Virus record (IMG/VR): IMGVR_UViG_3300029812_000079
Coordinates: 1-28,893 of that record
Strand: one strand, 5' to 3'
From: a virus
DNA: 28,893 nucleotides
Each line of letters opens with the position of its first letter. Within the stretch, counting starts at the first letter, position 1. Shown piece by piece: positions 24,134-28,893 of this stretch. The notes under the pieces were generated by a model, which saw only the letters and a list, made by a program, of their open reading frames with translations, was not told where the DNA came from and made no database searches. Position numbers and translations under genes: made by a program.

Positions 24134-24327
24134 ATGATAGAAACGAAACCAAAATTAGAATTAACAGGACAGGATGGAATGCATTTTTCATTCTGGGAAA
24201 GGCCAAAGCAAAGGCACTGGAAGTTGGCTGAACAAAGGATCAGATTGATTGTTTTATGTTTGAAGCAACGGCTGGAAATTATGACCATTTGCTGGCAGTG
24301 TGTATGAAATATTTTGATGTAGACTAG
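24134..24327 (+). pseudogene. Broken small phage gene (frameshift plus premature stop)
   Basis: ATG 24134 has AAGGAG upstream and opens as KPKLELTGQDG, the start of a widespread small phage protein family that usually continues NAF-x-ILG and ends in YDHLLxxCMxYFDV. Here the first frame degrades after GQDG. The +2 frame instead gives FFILGKAKAKALEVG, then TGA where TGG (Trp) is expected, then DCFMFEATAGNYDHLLAV and MKYFDVD to TAG 24325-24327. One missing A near 24179-24182 and a TGG-to-TGA change account for both. It may be a real decayed gene or an assembly error. Confidence 0.65.
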
Positions 24328-24343
24328 ACAGAAAGAACAATGC

Positions 24344-24372
24344 TTGACAAAAAGATTAGAATATTTTATAAT
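24344..24372 (+). promoter_or_regulatory. Consensus sigma70 promoter, predicted near-leaderless
   Basis: TTGACA (24344-24349), 17-nt spacer, TATAAT (24367-24372). ATG 24385 lies about 5 nt after the expected transcription start and no Shine-Dalgarno sequence is present, as for the helicase promoter at 18293. Confidence 0.78.
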
Positions 24373-24384
24373 AAAAAGATATAA

Positions 24385-24696
24385 ATGAAAGCTATAAAAG
24401 AAATCGGAATTATGCACTTAAAAAAGCAGTGTGAACGTGATAAGCAAAGGCAAACTTGTAAAGTGTGTGACAAAAAAGATAAATTTGATTTCTATGTATC
24501 TGAGGAAATATGGGAAGCAGTAGTGCCGCCAGAATTTAGAAATCGAGTAGTCTGTTTGGCTTGTTTTGATAATTTTGCATTTGATAAAAATATTAATTAT
24601 GCAGACGCATTAATGGATTTATGTTTTGCTGGAGATCAGGCGTCTTTTTCATTTAGTATTAAAACAGCAGTAAATGTCCATTTGGATGGAGAATAG
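24385..24696 (+). CDS. Zinc-ribbon phage protein
   Basis: A 103-residue protein with two Cys pairs (CKVC at about residues 25-28 and CLAC about 30 residues later) typical of a treble-clef or ribbon finger. Between them lies FYVSEEIWEAVVPPEFRN, a pattern frequent in small phage proteins of unknown function. It is transcribed from its own strong promoter, apparently with almost no leader. It converges on the minus-strand gene whose stop is 7 nt away, with no terminator between. Confidence 0.68.
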   Translation: MKAIKEIGIMHLKKQCERDKQRQTCKVCDKKDKFDFYVSEEIWEAVVPPEFRNRVVCLACFDNFAFDKNINYADALMDLCFAGDQASFSFSIKTAVNVHLDGE

Positions 24697-24702
24697 ATGA
24701 AT

Positions 24703-24867
24703 TTATTTACAATTATTATTGTCTTTTTTGTCCCTACAATGATTACACAATTCACCAGTAGTTGGGTTTGTGTACTGTTCATCATAATTGCTTTCAGGCC
24801 AAAGATGGCAATTCGAGCAAAAATGCCATGTATCACTACCCTTTTTCCTTCTATAAGTACTTGCCAT
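24703..24867 (-). CDS. Small zinc-ribbon protein on the minus strand
   Basis: A 54-residue protein read right to left from 24867 with a near-perfect AAAAGGAGGTGAT ribosome site. It has CSNC (residues about 17-20) and CNHC (about 41-44), a compact zinc ribbon with the spacer sequence HLWPESNYDEQYTNPTTGEL. This is the pattern of small phage or HNH-companion ribbons. It is the second gene of a minus-strand pair. A 111-codon frame on the plus strand (24697-25032) overlaps it and the next gene and is judged a shadow. Confidence 0.75.
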   Translation of the reverse strand: MASTYRRKKGSDTWHFCSNCHLWPESNYDEQYTNPTTGELCNHCRDKKDNNNCK

Positions 24868-24916
24868 AATATCACCTCCTTTTATGATTTGTCTATATGC
24901 TACCGTAAGGATATGA

Positions 24917-25066
24917 TTAAGTCAATTTCCACAAAGGGTGTTCACAATCATCGTTTTCACGGGGCGGAAATTTGTCACCTTGACGACAGTATGCCGTGCC
25001 CTTATTACATGCAACACATTGGTATGTTCTAGTGGTGGGAACAATTTCGCCGGGTTTATAAGTCAT
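24917..25066 (-). CDS. Small Cys-containing protein on the minus strand (YjzC-like pattern)
   Basis: A 49-residue protein from ATG at 25066 with GGAGG about nine nt upstream. It has the sequence TYKPGEIVPTTRTYQC, then CVACNKG, and KFPPRENDDCEHPLWKLT. The K-PGE-x-VP start and FPP...C-x-H end resemble small YjzC-type proteins, which are of unknown function; CVAC and CEH may bind zinc. It is the first gene of the minus-strand pair, transcribed from the operator-containing promoter at 25110-25138. Confidence 0.65.
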   Translation of the reverse strand: MTYKPGEIVPTTRTYQCVACNKGTAYCRQGDKFPPRENDDCEHPLWKLT

Positions 25067-25103
25067 GATACAAACCTCCCAAATTGATTTTTTGTCACTG
25101 ATA

Positions 25104-25436
25104 ATGAATAGCATAACGATTCATGTTATGCTTGTCAATGCAGGCGTTAGGCCAGTTGCATCAGTAATGGTAAGAAACGAACATATTGAAGAGTGTAAAA
25201 AACTTATAAAAACCGATAATTTGTTTATGATGTTAAATCCAAGAGGAGAAAAACACACTACTATTTATATATTTAAACATCCTTGTGTAGAAAATGTTAT
25301 AAATTTTACTTTGGGCAAACCTTATGATATAAAAGCATTAATGCAGTGGATAGAGGGGAAGATGTTTGGTTATAGCGAATCTGAAATAAATCGATTTATT
25401 GTTTCGAAAAAAAACAGAAATGAATCGCATAAGTAA
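25104..25436 (+). CDS. Small phage protein, unknown function
   Basis: A protein of about 110 residues, divergent from the minus-strand pair. It shows a strand-rich start (MLVNAGVRPVASVMV), then LNPRGEKHTTIYIFKHPCVE and a C-terminal helix KMFGYSESEINRFIVSKK; the LFGYSxxxIxxFI ending is common in small phage proteins of unknown function. The start is uncertain. ATG 25104 is chosen for the whole first strand, but 25065 and 25128 are possible and none has a ribosome site. Its first codons overlap the minus-strand promoter, so the two transcripts may interfere. Confidence 0.58.
   Translation: MNSITIHVMLVNAGVRPVASVMVRNEHIEECKKLIKTDNLFMMLNPRGEKHTTIYIFKHPCVENVINFTLGKPYDIKALMQWIEGKMFGYSESEINRFIVSKKNRNESHK
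25110..25138 (-). promoter_or_regulatory. Minus-strand promoter with embedded palindromic operator
   Basis: On the minus strand TTGACA (25138-25133), a 17-nt spacer and TATGCT (25115-25110) face the gene at 25066. A perfect 8-bp inverted repeat, AGCATAAC (25110-25117) and GTTATGCT (25125-25132), fills the -10 box and spacer. This is a good repressor-site layout, like the promoter at 20235. Confidence 0.62.
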
Positions 25437-25471
25437 TTGATAATAAAAGAGAAAAAACTTTCATTATTTAC

Positions 25472-25500
25472 TTGACAAAGCAATAAAAACATGCTATTAT
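25472..25500 (+). promoter_or_regulatory. Sigma70-type promoter for the transposase-methyltransferase pair
   Basis: TTGACA (25472-25477), 17-nt spacer, TATTAT (25495-25500), with a GAGGAG ribosome site before ATG 25527. This gives the pair its own transcription inside the phage genome. Confidence 0.68.
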
Positions 25501-25526
25501 TTAGGTATAAGAATGAGGAGAGAAAA

Positions 25527-26468
25527 ATGAAATATATACCACCTAAATTTAATAGCTTGAATGAGATGGCTGCCATAGATGTAGGCCGATTGACGGAGGA
25601 TGAGGCAAGGAAAATACTTGAGGATTTACGTTGGCCGGATGGCATAAAGTGTCCTCATTGTAAAAGTGATAACGTGACTAGGATCAAAGCAAAGTCTGAC
25701 AAGATTAGGGATGGCTTAATTCAATGCAATGTTTGTCGTGGCCAGTTTACAGTAACAGTTGGGACGGTAATGCATCGCTCTCATATTACACTAAGGCAAT
25801 GGGTGCAAGCATTCTATTCAATATGTACTCATAAGAAAGGGATATCTGCTCTTCAGTTGCAAAGAAATCTCGGGCTTGTTTCTTATAGATCGGCATGGCA
25901 TTTAGCTCATAGGATTAGACTTGCTATGAGAATTGACCCATTGGCAAGTAAACTTAAAGGTATGGTGGAAGTAGATGAAACTTATATAGGTGGCAAACCT
26001 CGCAAGGGAAGCAATAAAAAACACAAAAGGGGGCGTGGTACAGAAAAGTTTCCAGTAATGGCCTTAGTTGAACGCAAAGGAAATGTAGTATCTAAACCCG
26101 TGGAGAAAGTAAATGCCAAGACATTAAAAACGGCTATTAGAGAAGTAGTTAATAAAAACTCAATGATTCTTACAGATGAATGGCCTGCTTATCGTGGCAT
26201 TGGGAAGGATTTTATTGGTGGACATAAGGTTGTTAATCATGGTAAAGGAGAATATGTTAAGGATAATGTTTCTACAAATACCGCAGAATCATATTTTGCA
26301 TTATTGAAGCGTGGCATTCATGGTTCATTTCATCATATTTCGAGGCAGCATTTATCAAGATATTGCGATGAGTTTTCTTTCAGGTGGAATTATAGAAAAG
26401 TGAATGACGGGACTAGGACAGAATTTGCCATTAAGGGAAGTGAAGGCAAAAGGCTTGTTTATAAATGA
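25527..26468 (+). CDS. IS1595-family (ISXO2-like) transposase
   Basis: A 313-residue DDE transposase starting at ATG 25527 (GAGGAG upstream; the ATG-like start at 25491 lies in the promoter). Residues 42-70 form a zinc ribbon (C42, C45, C67, C70) followed by a helix-turn-helix-like region. The catalytic residues are D150 (VEVDETYIGG), D217 (ILTDEWPAY) and E254 (NTAESYFALLKRG), the ISXO2-type core. Length and order are typical, and no frame break is seen, so it may be active. No terminal inverted repeats or target duplications could be found by eye. The methyltransferase start overlaps its stop (ATGA). Confidence 0.88.
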   Translation: MKYIPPKFNSLNEMAAIDVGRLTEDEARKILEDLRWPDGIKCPHCKSDNVTRIKAKSDKIRDGLIQCNVCRGQFTVTVGTVMHRSHITLRQWVQAFYSICTHKKGISALQLQRNLGLVSYRSAWHLAHRIRLAMRIDPLASKLKGMVEVDETYIGGKPRKGSNKKHKRGRGTEKFPVMALVERKGNVVSKPVEKVNAKTLKTAIREVVNKNSMILTDEWPAYRGIGKDFIGGHKVVNHGKGEYVKDNVSTNTAESYFALLKRGIHGSFHHISRQHLSRYCDEFSFRWNYRKVNDGTRTEFAIKGSEGKRLVYK

Positions 26469-27703
26469 AAAATAATCAGCTTACTAAAAATCTTTTAATC
26501 TGTGGAGACAACCTAAAGGCCCTTGATGACCTAATAAAGCAAGGAATTAAGGTTGACCTCATATATCTTGACCCTCCCTTTTTTAGCAATAGGCATTATG
26601 AGGTAGTCTGGGGAGATGAGGCAGAGGTTAGAAGCTTTAAGGATCGCTGGGCTGGTGGAATAAATGTATATATAGAGTGGATGAGGGAAAGAGTTGTTAA
26701 ATTGCATGAAATCTTAAAGGATACTGGCTCTTTTTATCTTCATTGCGATTGGCATGCAAGTCATTATTTAAAGGTTATGTTGGATGGGGTGTTTGGATGT
26801 CACAATTTTAGGAATGAAATAATATGGTGTTATAGAGGAGCTGGTTATCCGAAAAAAGATTTTGGGAAAAGGCATGATACTATTTTCCGATACTCAAAAA
26901 CAAAAGAATATGTATTCAATTTAGACGATGTAAGAGAAGAATATGCAGAAGCAACAATAGAAAGATTCAAACATTATATTGGAAACGTGAGAAAATCAGG
27001 AAATTTTGGAATTCAGAAACTAAACCCATTGGGGAAACAGCCTGATGATTGGTGGATGATTCAGCCAATTGCTCCCTCTGCCAAAGAGCGCCTTGGATAT
27101 CCCACTCAAAAACCGGAAGCACTTTTAGAAAAAATAATCAAAGCATCTTCAAATAAAGAAGATTTAGTTTTAGACCCATTCTGCGGCTGCGGAACTGCTA
27201 TGGCTGTAGCTCAACGATTAGGAAGAAAGTGGATAGGAATTGACATTTCTCCTACTGCAATAAGTTTAATTGAGAACAGATTAGAGAAAGTAGGAGCTAT
27301 AAGAAGCAAAGATTTCGATACTATCGGGATGCCTACAACAATATCAGAACTGGAGGCATTAGAGCCTTTTGAATTCCAGAACTGGGCTATAAACGAGATG
27401 CAGGCAAAACAAAGCAAGAGAGTAGTTGGAGACAAGGGAATTGATGGGCATATAGAAAAAAGCCTTTATTCTGAAGAGGCGGGAATTCAAGTGAAGCAGT
27501 CTGAAAAAGTGGGGAGAAATATTGTAGACAACTTTGAGACTGCTTTAGAAAGAAAAAAATATAAACGGGGTTATGTTATAGGATTTAGTTTCACCAGAGG
27601 ATCACATGAAGAGGTTGCCAGAGTTAAAGAGGAAAAAGGGCTATATATTAAACTTATCAAGGTAGAGGATTTATTGAAGAGAAAATCGGGGCTTTTGAAA
27701 TAA
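26465..27703 (+). CDS. Adenine-type DNA methyltransferase fused to Mrr-like nuclease domain
   Basis: A 412-residue protein overlapping the transposase stop by 4 nt. The N-terminal 285 residues are a beta-class methyltransferase: motif IV DPPF (36-39) comes before YPTQKPEALLEKII (motif X) and DPFCGCGT (237-244, motif I). DPPF suggests N6-adenine methylation. Residues about 300-412 resemble an Mrr-type PD-(D/E)XK domain: FEFQNWAINEM, D323-x3-D327 in GDKGIDG, and QVK (342-344), followed by a long helix and KRGYVIGFSFTRGS. The D...QVK core is intact, so it may cut as well as methylate. It could act as a stand-alone restriction-modification protein, or as a phage protective methyltransferase. Fusion and operon layout are visible; activity is inferred. 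Confidence 0.85.
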   Translation: MKNNQLTKNLLICGDNLKALDDLIKQGIKVDLIYLDPPFFSNRHYEVVWGDEAEVRSFKDRWAGGINVYIEWMRERVVKLHEILKDTGSFYLHCDWHASHYLKVMLDGVFGCHNFRNEIIWCYRGAGYPKKDFGKRHDTIFRYSKTKEYVFNLDDVREEYAEATIERFKHYIGNVRKSGNFGIQKLNPLGKQPDDWWMIQPIAPSAKERLGYPTQKPEALLEKIIKASSNKEDLVLDPFCGCGTAMAVAQRLGRKWIGIDISPTAISLIENRLEKVGAIRSKDFDTIGMPTTISELEALEPFEFQNWAINEMQAKQSKRVVGDKGIDGHIEKSLYSEEAGIQVKQSEKVGRNIVDNFETALERKKYKRGYVIGFSFTRGSHEEVARVKEEKGLYIKLIKVEDLLKRKSGLLK

Positions 27704-27713
27704 AAGGAGAGGC

Positions 27714-27863
27714 ATGAAAAGAAAGAAAAAACCATCAAAAAGAAGGATGCAGCCACTTTCTATGCATCCATTAAAACCAGAAGAGGCCTTGATAGCCTTT
27801 ATGAAGATAGACAAGAAGAAATTATTGAAGGCTGAAAAGGAAGAGAAAGAGGTGCTTTTTTAA
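27714..27863 (+). CDS. Small basic phage protein, unknown function
   Basis: A 49-residue protein from ATG 27714 with AAAGGAGAGG upstream, ending TAA 27861-27863. It has a very basic start (KRKKKPSKRRMQ) and a helix with LKPEEALIAFMKIDKKKLL. This KPEEALxAFMxxDxxK pattern is familiar from small phage proteins. It could bind nucleic acid or a partner; no evidence for a specific function. Confidence 0.55.
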   Translation: MKRKKKPSKRRMQPLSMHPLKPEEALIAFMKIDKKKLLKAEKEEKEVLF

Positions 27864-28058
27864 GTGCATAATTCCGAAAAAGAATATGCACCTAAAGAAT
27901 GTAAAGAATGCCCTATGGTATCTCATGAAGAAGGAGAATATTGTTATTTCTGTTTGCATTATAATGAGCCAGTGGAGTGGAATGAAGCATATTTAAAAAA
28001 AGGCAAGCCCGATTCTTGTAAAGTGACTAAGATAATTGTGGAAGAGAATAATAAGTAA
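27864..28058 (+). CDS. Small Cys-rich (zinc-ribbon-like) phage protein
   Basis: A 64-residue protein read from GTG 27864, directly after the previous stop, with AGAGGTG about a dozen nt upstream. Residues about 13-31 hold CKEC...CYFC, a likely metal-binding site, followed by an acidic segment and another Cys. Its short spacing indicates coupled translation with 27714-27863. No family recognised. Confidence 0.55.
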   Translation: MHNSEKEYAPKECKECPMVSHEEGEYCYFCLHYNEPVEWNEAYLKKGKPDSCKVTKIIVEENNK

Positions 28059-28064
28059 AGAGCA

Positions 28065-28337
28065 ATGGAAGAAGACAGACAGGAGAAGAAAAAAGAGATG
28101 GAGGAGAAATGGTACAAGGTAAAATCATACCTTTTGAAAGAAACATCATATGTAAAGGCTTTTTCAGAGAAAGATGCAATCGACAAAGCAGTGCGGGGGG
28201 AAGATATTGAATGTGAGAATGAATATGCTGTTCTTATTGTACCCTTAAAGGCGAATCTTGTGGACAATGAGAGAAAGGAAAAAGAATTAGATGAGAAATT
28301 AAAGAAAGAATTTTTTAGGAGGTTAAAAGATGATTAA
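28065..28337 (+). CDS. Small charged phage protein, unknown function
   Basis: A 90-residue protein in the + strand chain, with a Lys/Glu-rich first 15 residues and a compact middle (KWYKVKSYLLKETSYVKAFS, then VPLKAN). ATG 28098 (MEEKWYKV) is an alternative start. The end overlaps the next gene by 8 nt. No function recognised. Confidence 0.58.
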   Translation: MEEDRQEKKKEMEEKWYKVKSYLLKETSYVKAFSEKDAIDKAVRGEDIECENEYAVLIVPLKANLVDNERKEKELDEKLKKEFFRRLKDD

Positions 28338-28539
28338 TGGAGGGGAACTATCAGAACAGGCGGCAAAAAAATATTATAAAGAGGAAGGGATAAGAAATAG
28401 GCATACTAAAATTTGCCCAATATGTTGTGGAACAGGCTTGATTAGTGAGAAGGTATGTCTTGGAAAAGAAGCCTGTCAAGGATGTAAGGGGCGGGGGTGG
28501 ATTGTAATACTGGGGCTTAATAGGGAGGAAAATAAATGA
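28330..28539 (+). CDS. Small zinc-binding protein with DnaJ-type Cys repeats
   Basis: A 69-residue protein. Residues about 29-58 carry CPICCGTG and CQGCKGRGW, two CxxCxGxG repeats like half of the zinc domain of DnaJ. It lacks a J domain, so it is a stand-alone Cys-rich protein, probably structural or a nucleic-acid or chaperone partner. Its stop overlaps the next ATG by 4 nt (ATGA). Confidence 0.66.
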   Translation: MINGGELSEQAAKKYYKEEGIRNRHTKICPICCGTGLISEKVCLGKEACQGCKGRGWIVILGLNREENK

Positions 28540-28694
28540 AACTTTGGAAGAAGATTTTAATTGTAATCATTGGTGGGATTATTTTGCTTTTTTTACCAAT
28601 TTTGCCCCCTTGTGCATGGCTGCCATTTTTGATTCAATCTATTATTGTTGTATTGGGTTTTACTACGATTATTTGGATAGTTGTGAGACTTTAG
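28536..28694 (+). CDS. Small two-helix membrane protein
   Basis: A 52-residue protein. Two hydrophobic segments, about residues 7-24 (ILIVIIGGIILLFLPILP) and 30-50 (FLIQSIIVVLGFTTIIWIV), are linked by a short PCAW turn. TAGGGAGG lies upstream. A holin-like role could be considered from size and two segments, but there is no lysin beside it and no charge pattern that would support it. Confidence 0.6.
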   Translation: MKLWKKILIVIIGGIILLFLPILPPCAWLPFLIQSIIVVLGFTTIIWIVVRL

Positions 28695-28702
28695 GAGGGA
28701 AA

Positions 28703-28893
28703 ATGAATCTTGATAGGTTTTCATATGAGACTGAGGTTTTAAGAGTTTTGGATGATTTGGACAGCAAGAAGGATTGTTGTACAACAGAGGAGGCAAGAAA
28801 TAGGCTAGAAGAGTTGGAATATGAATTAGAGGATAAATTAAAAAGTATTCAATCATTTTCTGACTTCAGTGTAGAGAAAGATTATTTTTACCC
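28703..28893 (+). CDS. Acidic helical phage protein, 3' end missing (partial)
   Basis: An open frame from ATG 28703 (AGGAGGG eight nt upstream) that runs off the window after about 63 residues. It is acidic and helical (LDDLDSKKDCCTTEEARNRL and ELEDKLKSI), with a CC pair. It continues the + strand chain. No family recognised. Confidence 0.55.
   Translation, partial: MNLDRFSYETEVLRVLDDLDSKKDCCTTEEARNRLEELEYELEDKLKSIQSFSDFSVEKDYFY

Noticed and set aside
24134-24327. TGA recoded as Trp (alternative genetic code)
   Set aside because: Clear genes in the window use TGA as stop in ATGA overlaps and elsewhere; only this one gene would need recoding.
24697-25032. 111-codon plus-strand frame (hydrophobic N-terminus)
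   Set aside because: Two minus-strand genes with strong ribosome sites and Cys-pair motifs explain the same DNA better; the plus frame has no Shine-Dalgarno sequence.
25440-27863. Terminal inverted repeats of an insertion sequence around the transposase and methyltransferase
   Set aside because: I looked on both sides for matching ends and target duplications and found none by eye; a complete element cannot be claimed.
28536-28694. Holin
   Set aside because: Two hydrophobic segments alone do not support it and there is no lysin next to it.
1-28893. CRISPR arrays, tRNA genes and rRNA genes
   Set aside because: No regularly spaced direct repeats, cloverleaf-like sequences or rRNA-like stretches were recognised.

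Overview
The window is a stretch of a tailed-bacteriophage (Caudoviricetes) genome or prophage, probably a long, non-contractile-tailed siphovirus. The evidence is a tail tube gene, a tail-chaperone gene pair with a classic -1 frameshift site, a 1388-residue TP901-type tape measure gene, a block of tail-tip and fibre genes, then early/accessory genes, nearly all on the + strand with 1-4 nt overlaps. No tail sheath, integrase, holin or lysin is visible. AT-rich DNA, strong AGGAGG-type ribosome sites, GTG/TTG starts and TTGACA-N17-TATAAT promoters suggest a bacterial host, possibly Bacillota-like; that is inference only.

Layout. 1-13.4 kb: tail morphogenesis (tube, chaperones, tape measure, adsorption proteins), interrupted by two freestanding homing-endonuclease-like genes (2180-3085 and 7259-8203). 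Two discoidin-like paralogues flank a Kelch-like propeller gene at 8.2-11.2 kb. 13.4-17.7 kb: a complete diversity-generating retroelement (DGR). Its 967-residue target fibre protein has a C-type-lectin/FGE-sulfatase-like end carrying a 110-bp variable repeat. Downstream come a GAAA-capped hairpin, a 110-bp template repeat, a structured spacer and the reverse transcriptase. 26 of 33 template adenines differ in the variable repeat, against one non-adenine site. 17.7-21.1 kb: two small unknown genes, an SF2 helicase from an apparently leaderless promoter, a zinc-binding protein, and a winged-helix protein fused to a Vsr-like nuclease domain. 21.1-21.9 kb: a mostly non-coding region with three tandem palindromes, then a promoter and a roughly 200-nt leader predicted to fold into a large pseudoknot and a stem abutting the next ribosome site. 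21.9-25.4 kb: very small ORFan and zinc-ribbon genes, one pseudogene, and a two-gene minus-strand cluster hidden under a misleading plus-strand ORF. 25.5-27.7 kb: an IS1595-like (ISXO2-domain) transposase gene overlapping by 4 nt a DNA methyltransferase fused to an Mrr-like nuclease domain. 27.7-28.9 kb: a chain of small phage genes.

How it fits together. The tail module builds the adsorption apparatus, and the DGR can rewrite the receptor-binding tip of one fibre. The helicase and winged-helix protein probably belong to replication or recombination. The homing-endonuclease-like genes and the transposase/methyltransferase pair look like mobile passengers. The strongest candidates for something undescribed are the pseudoknotted leader at 21.7 kb and the transposase plus methyltransferase-nuclease pair at 25.5-27.7 kb. 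The DGR is a known system in a very clean form.
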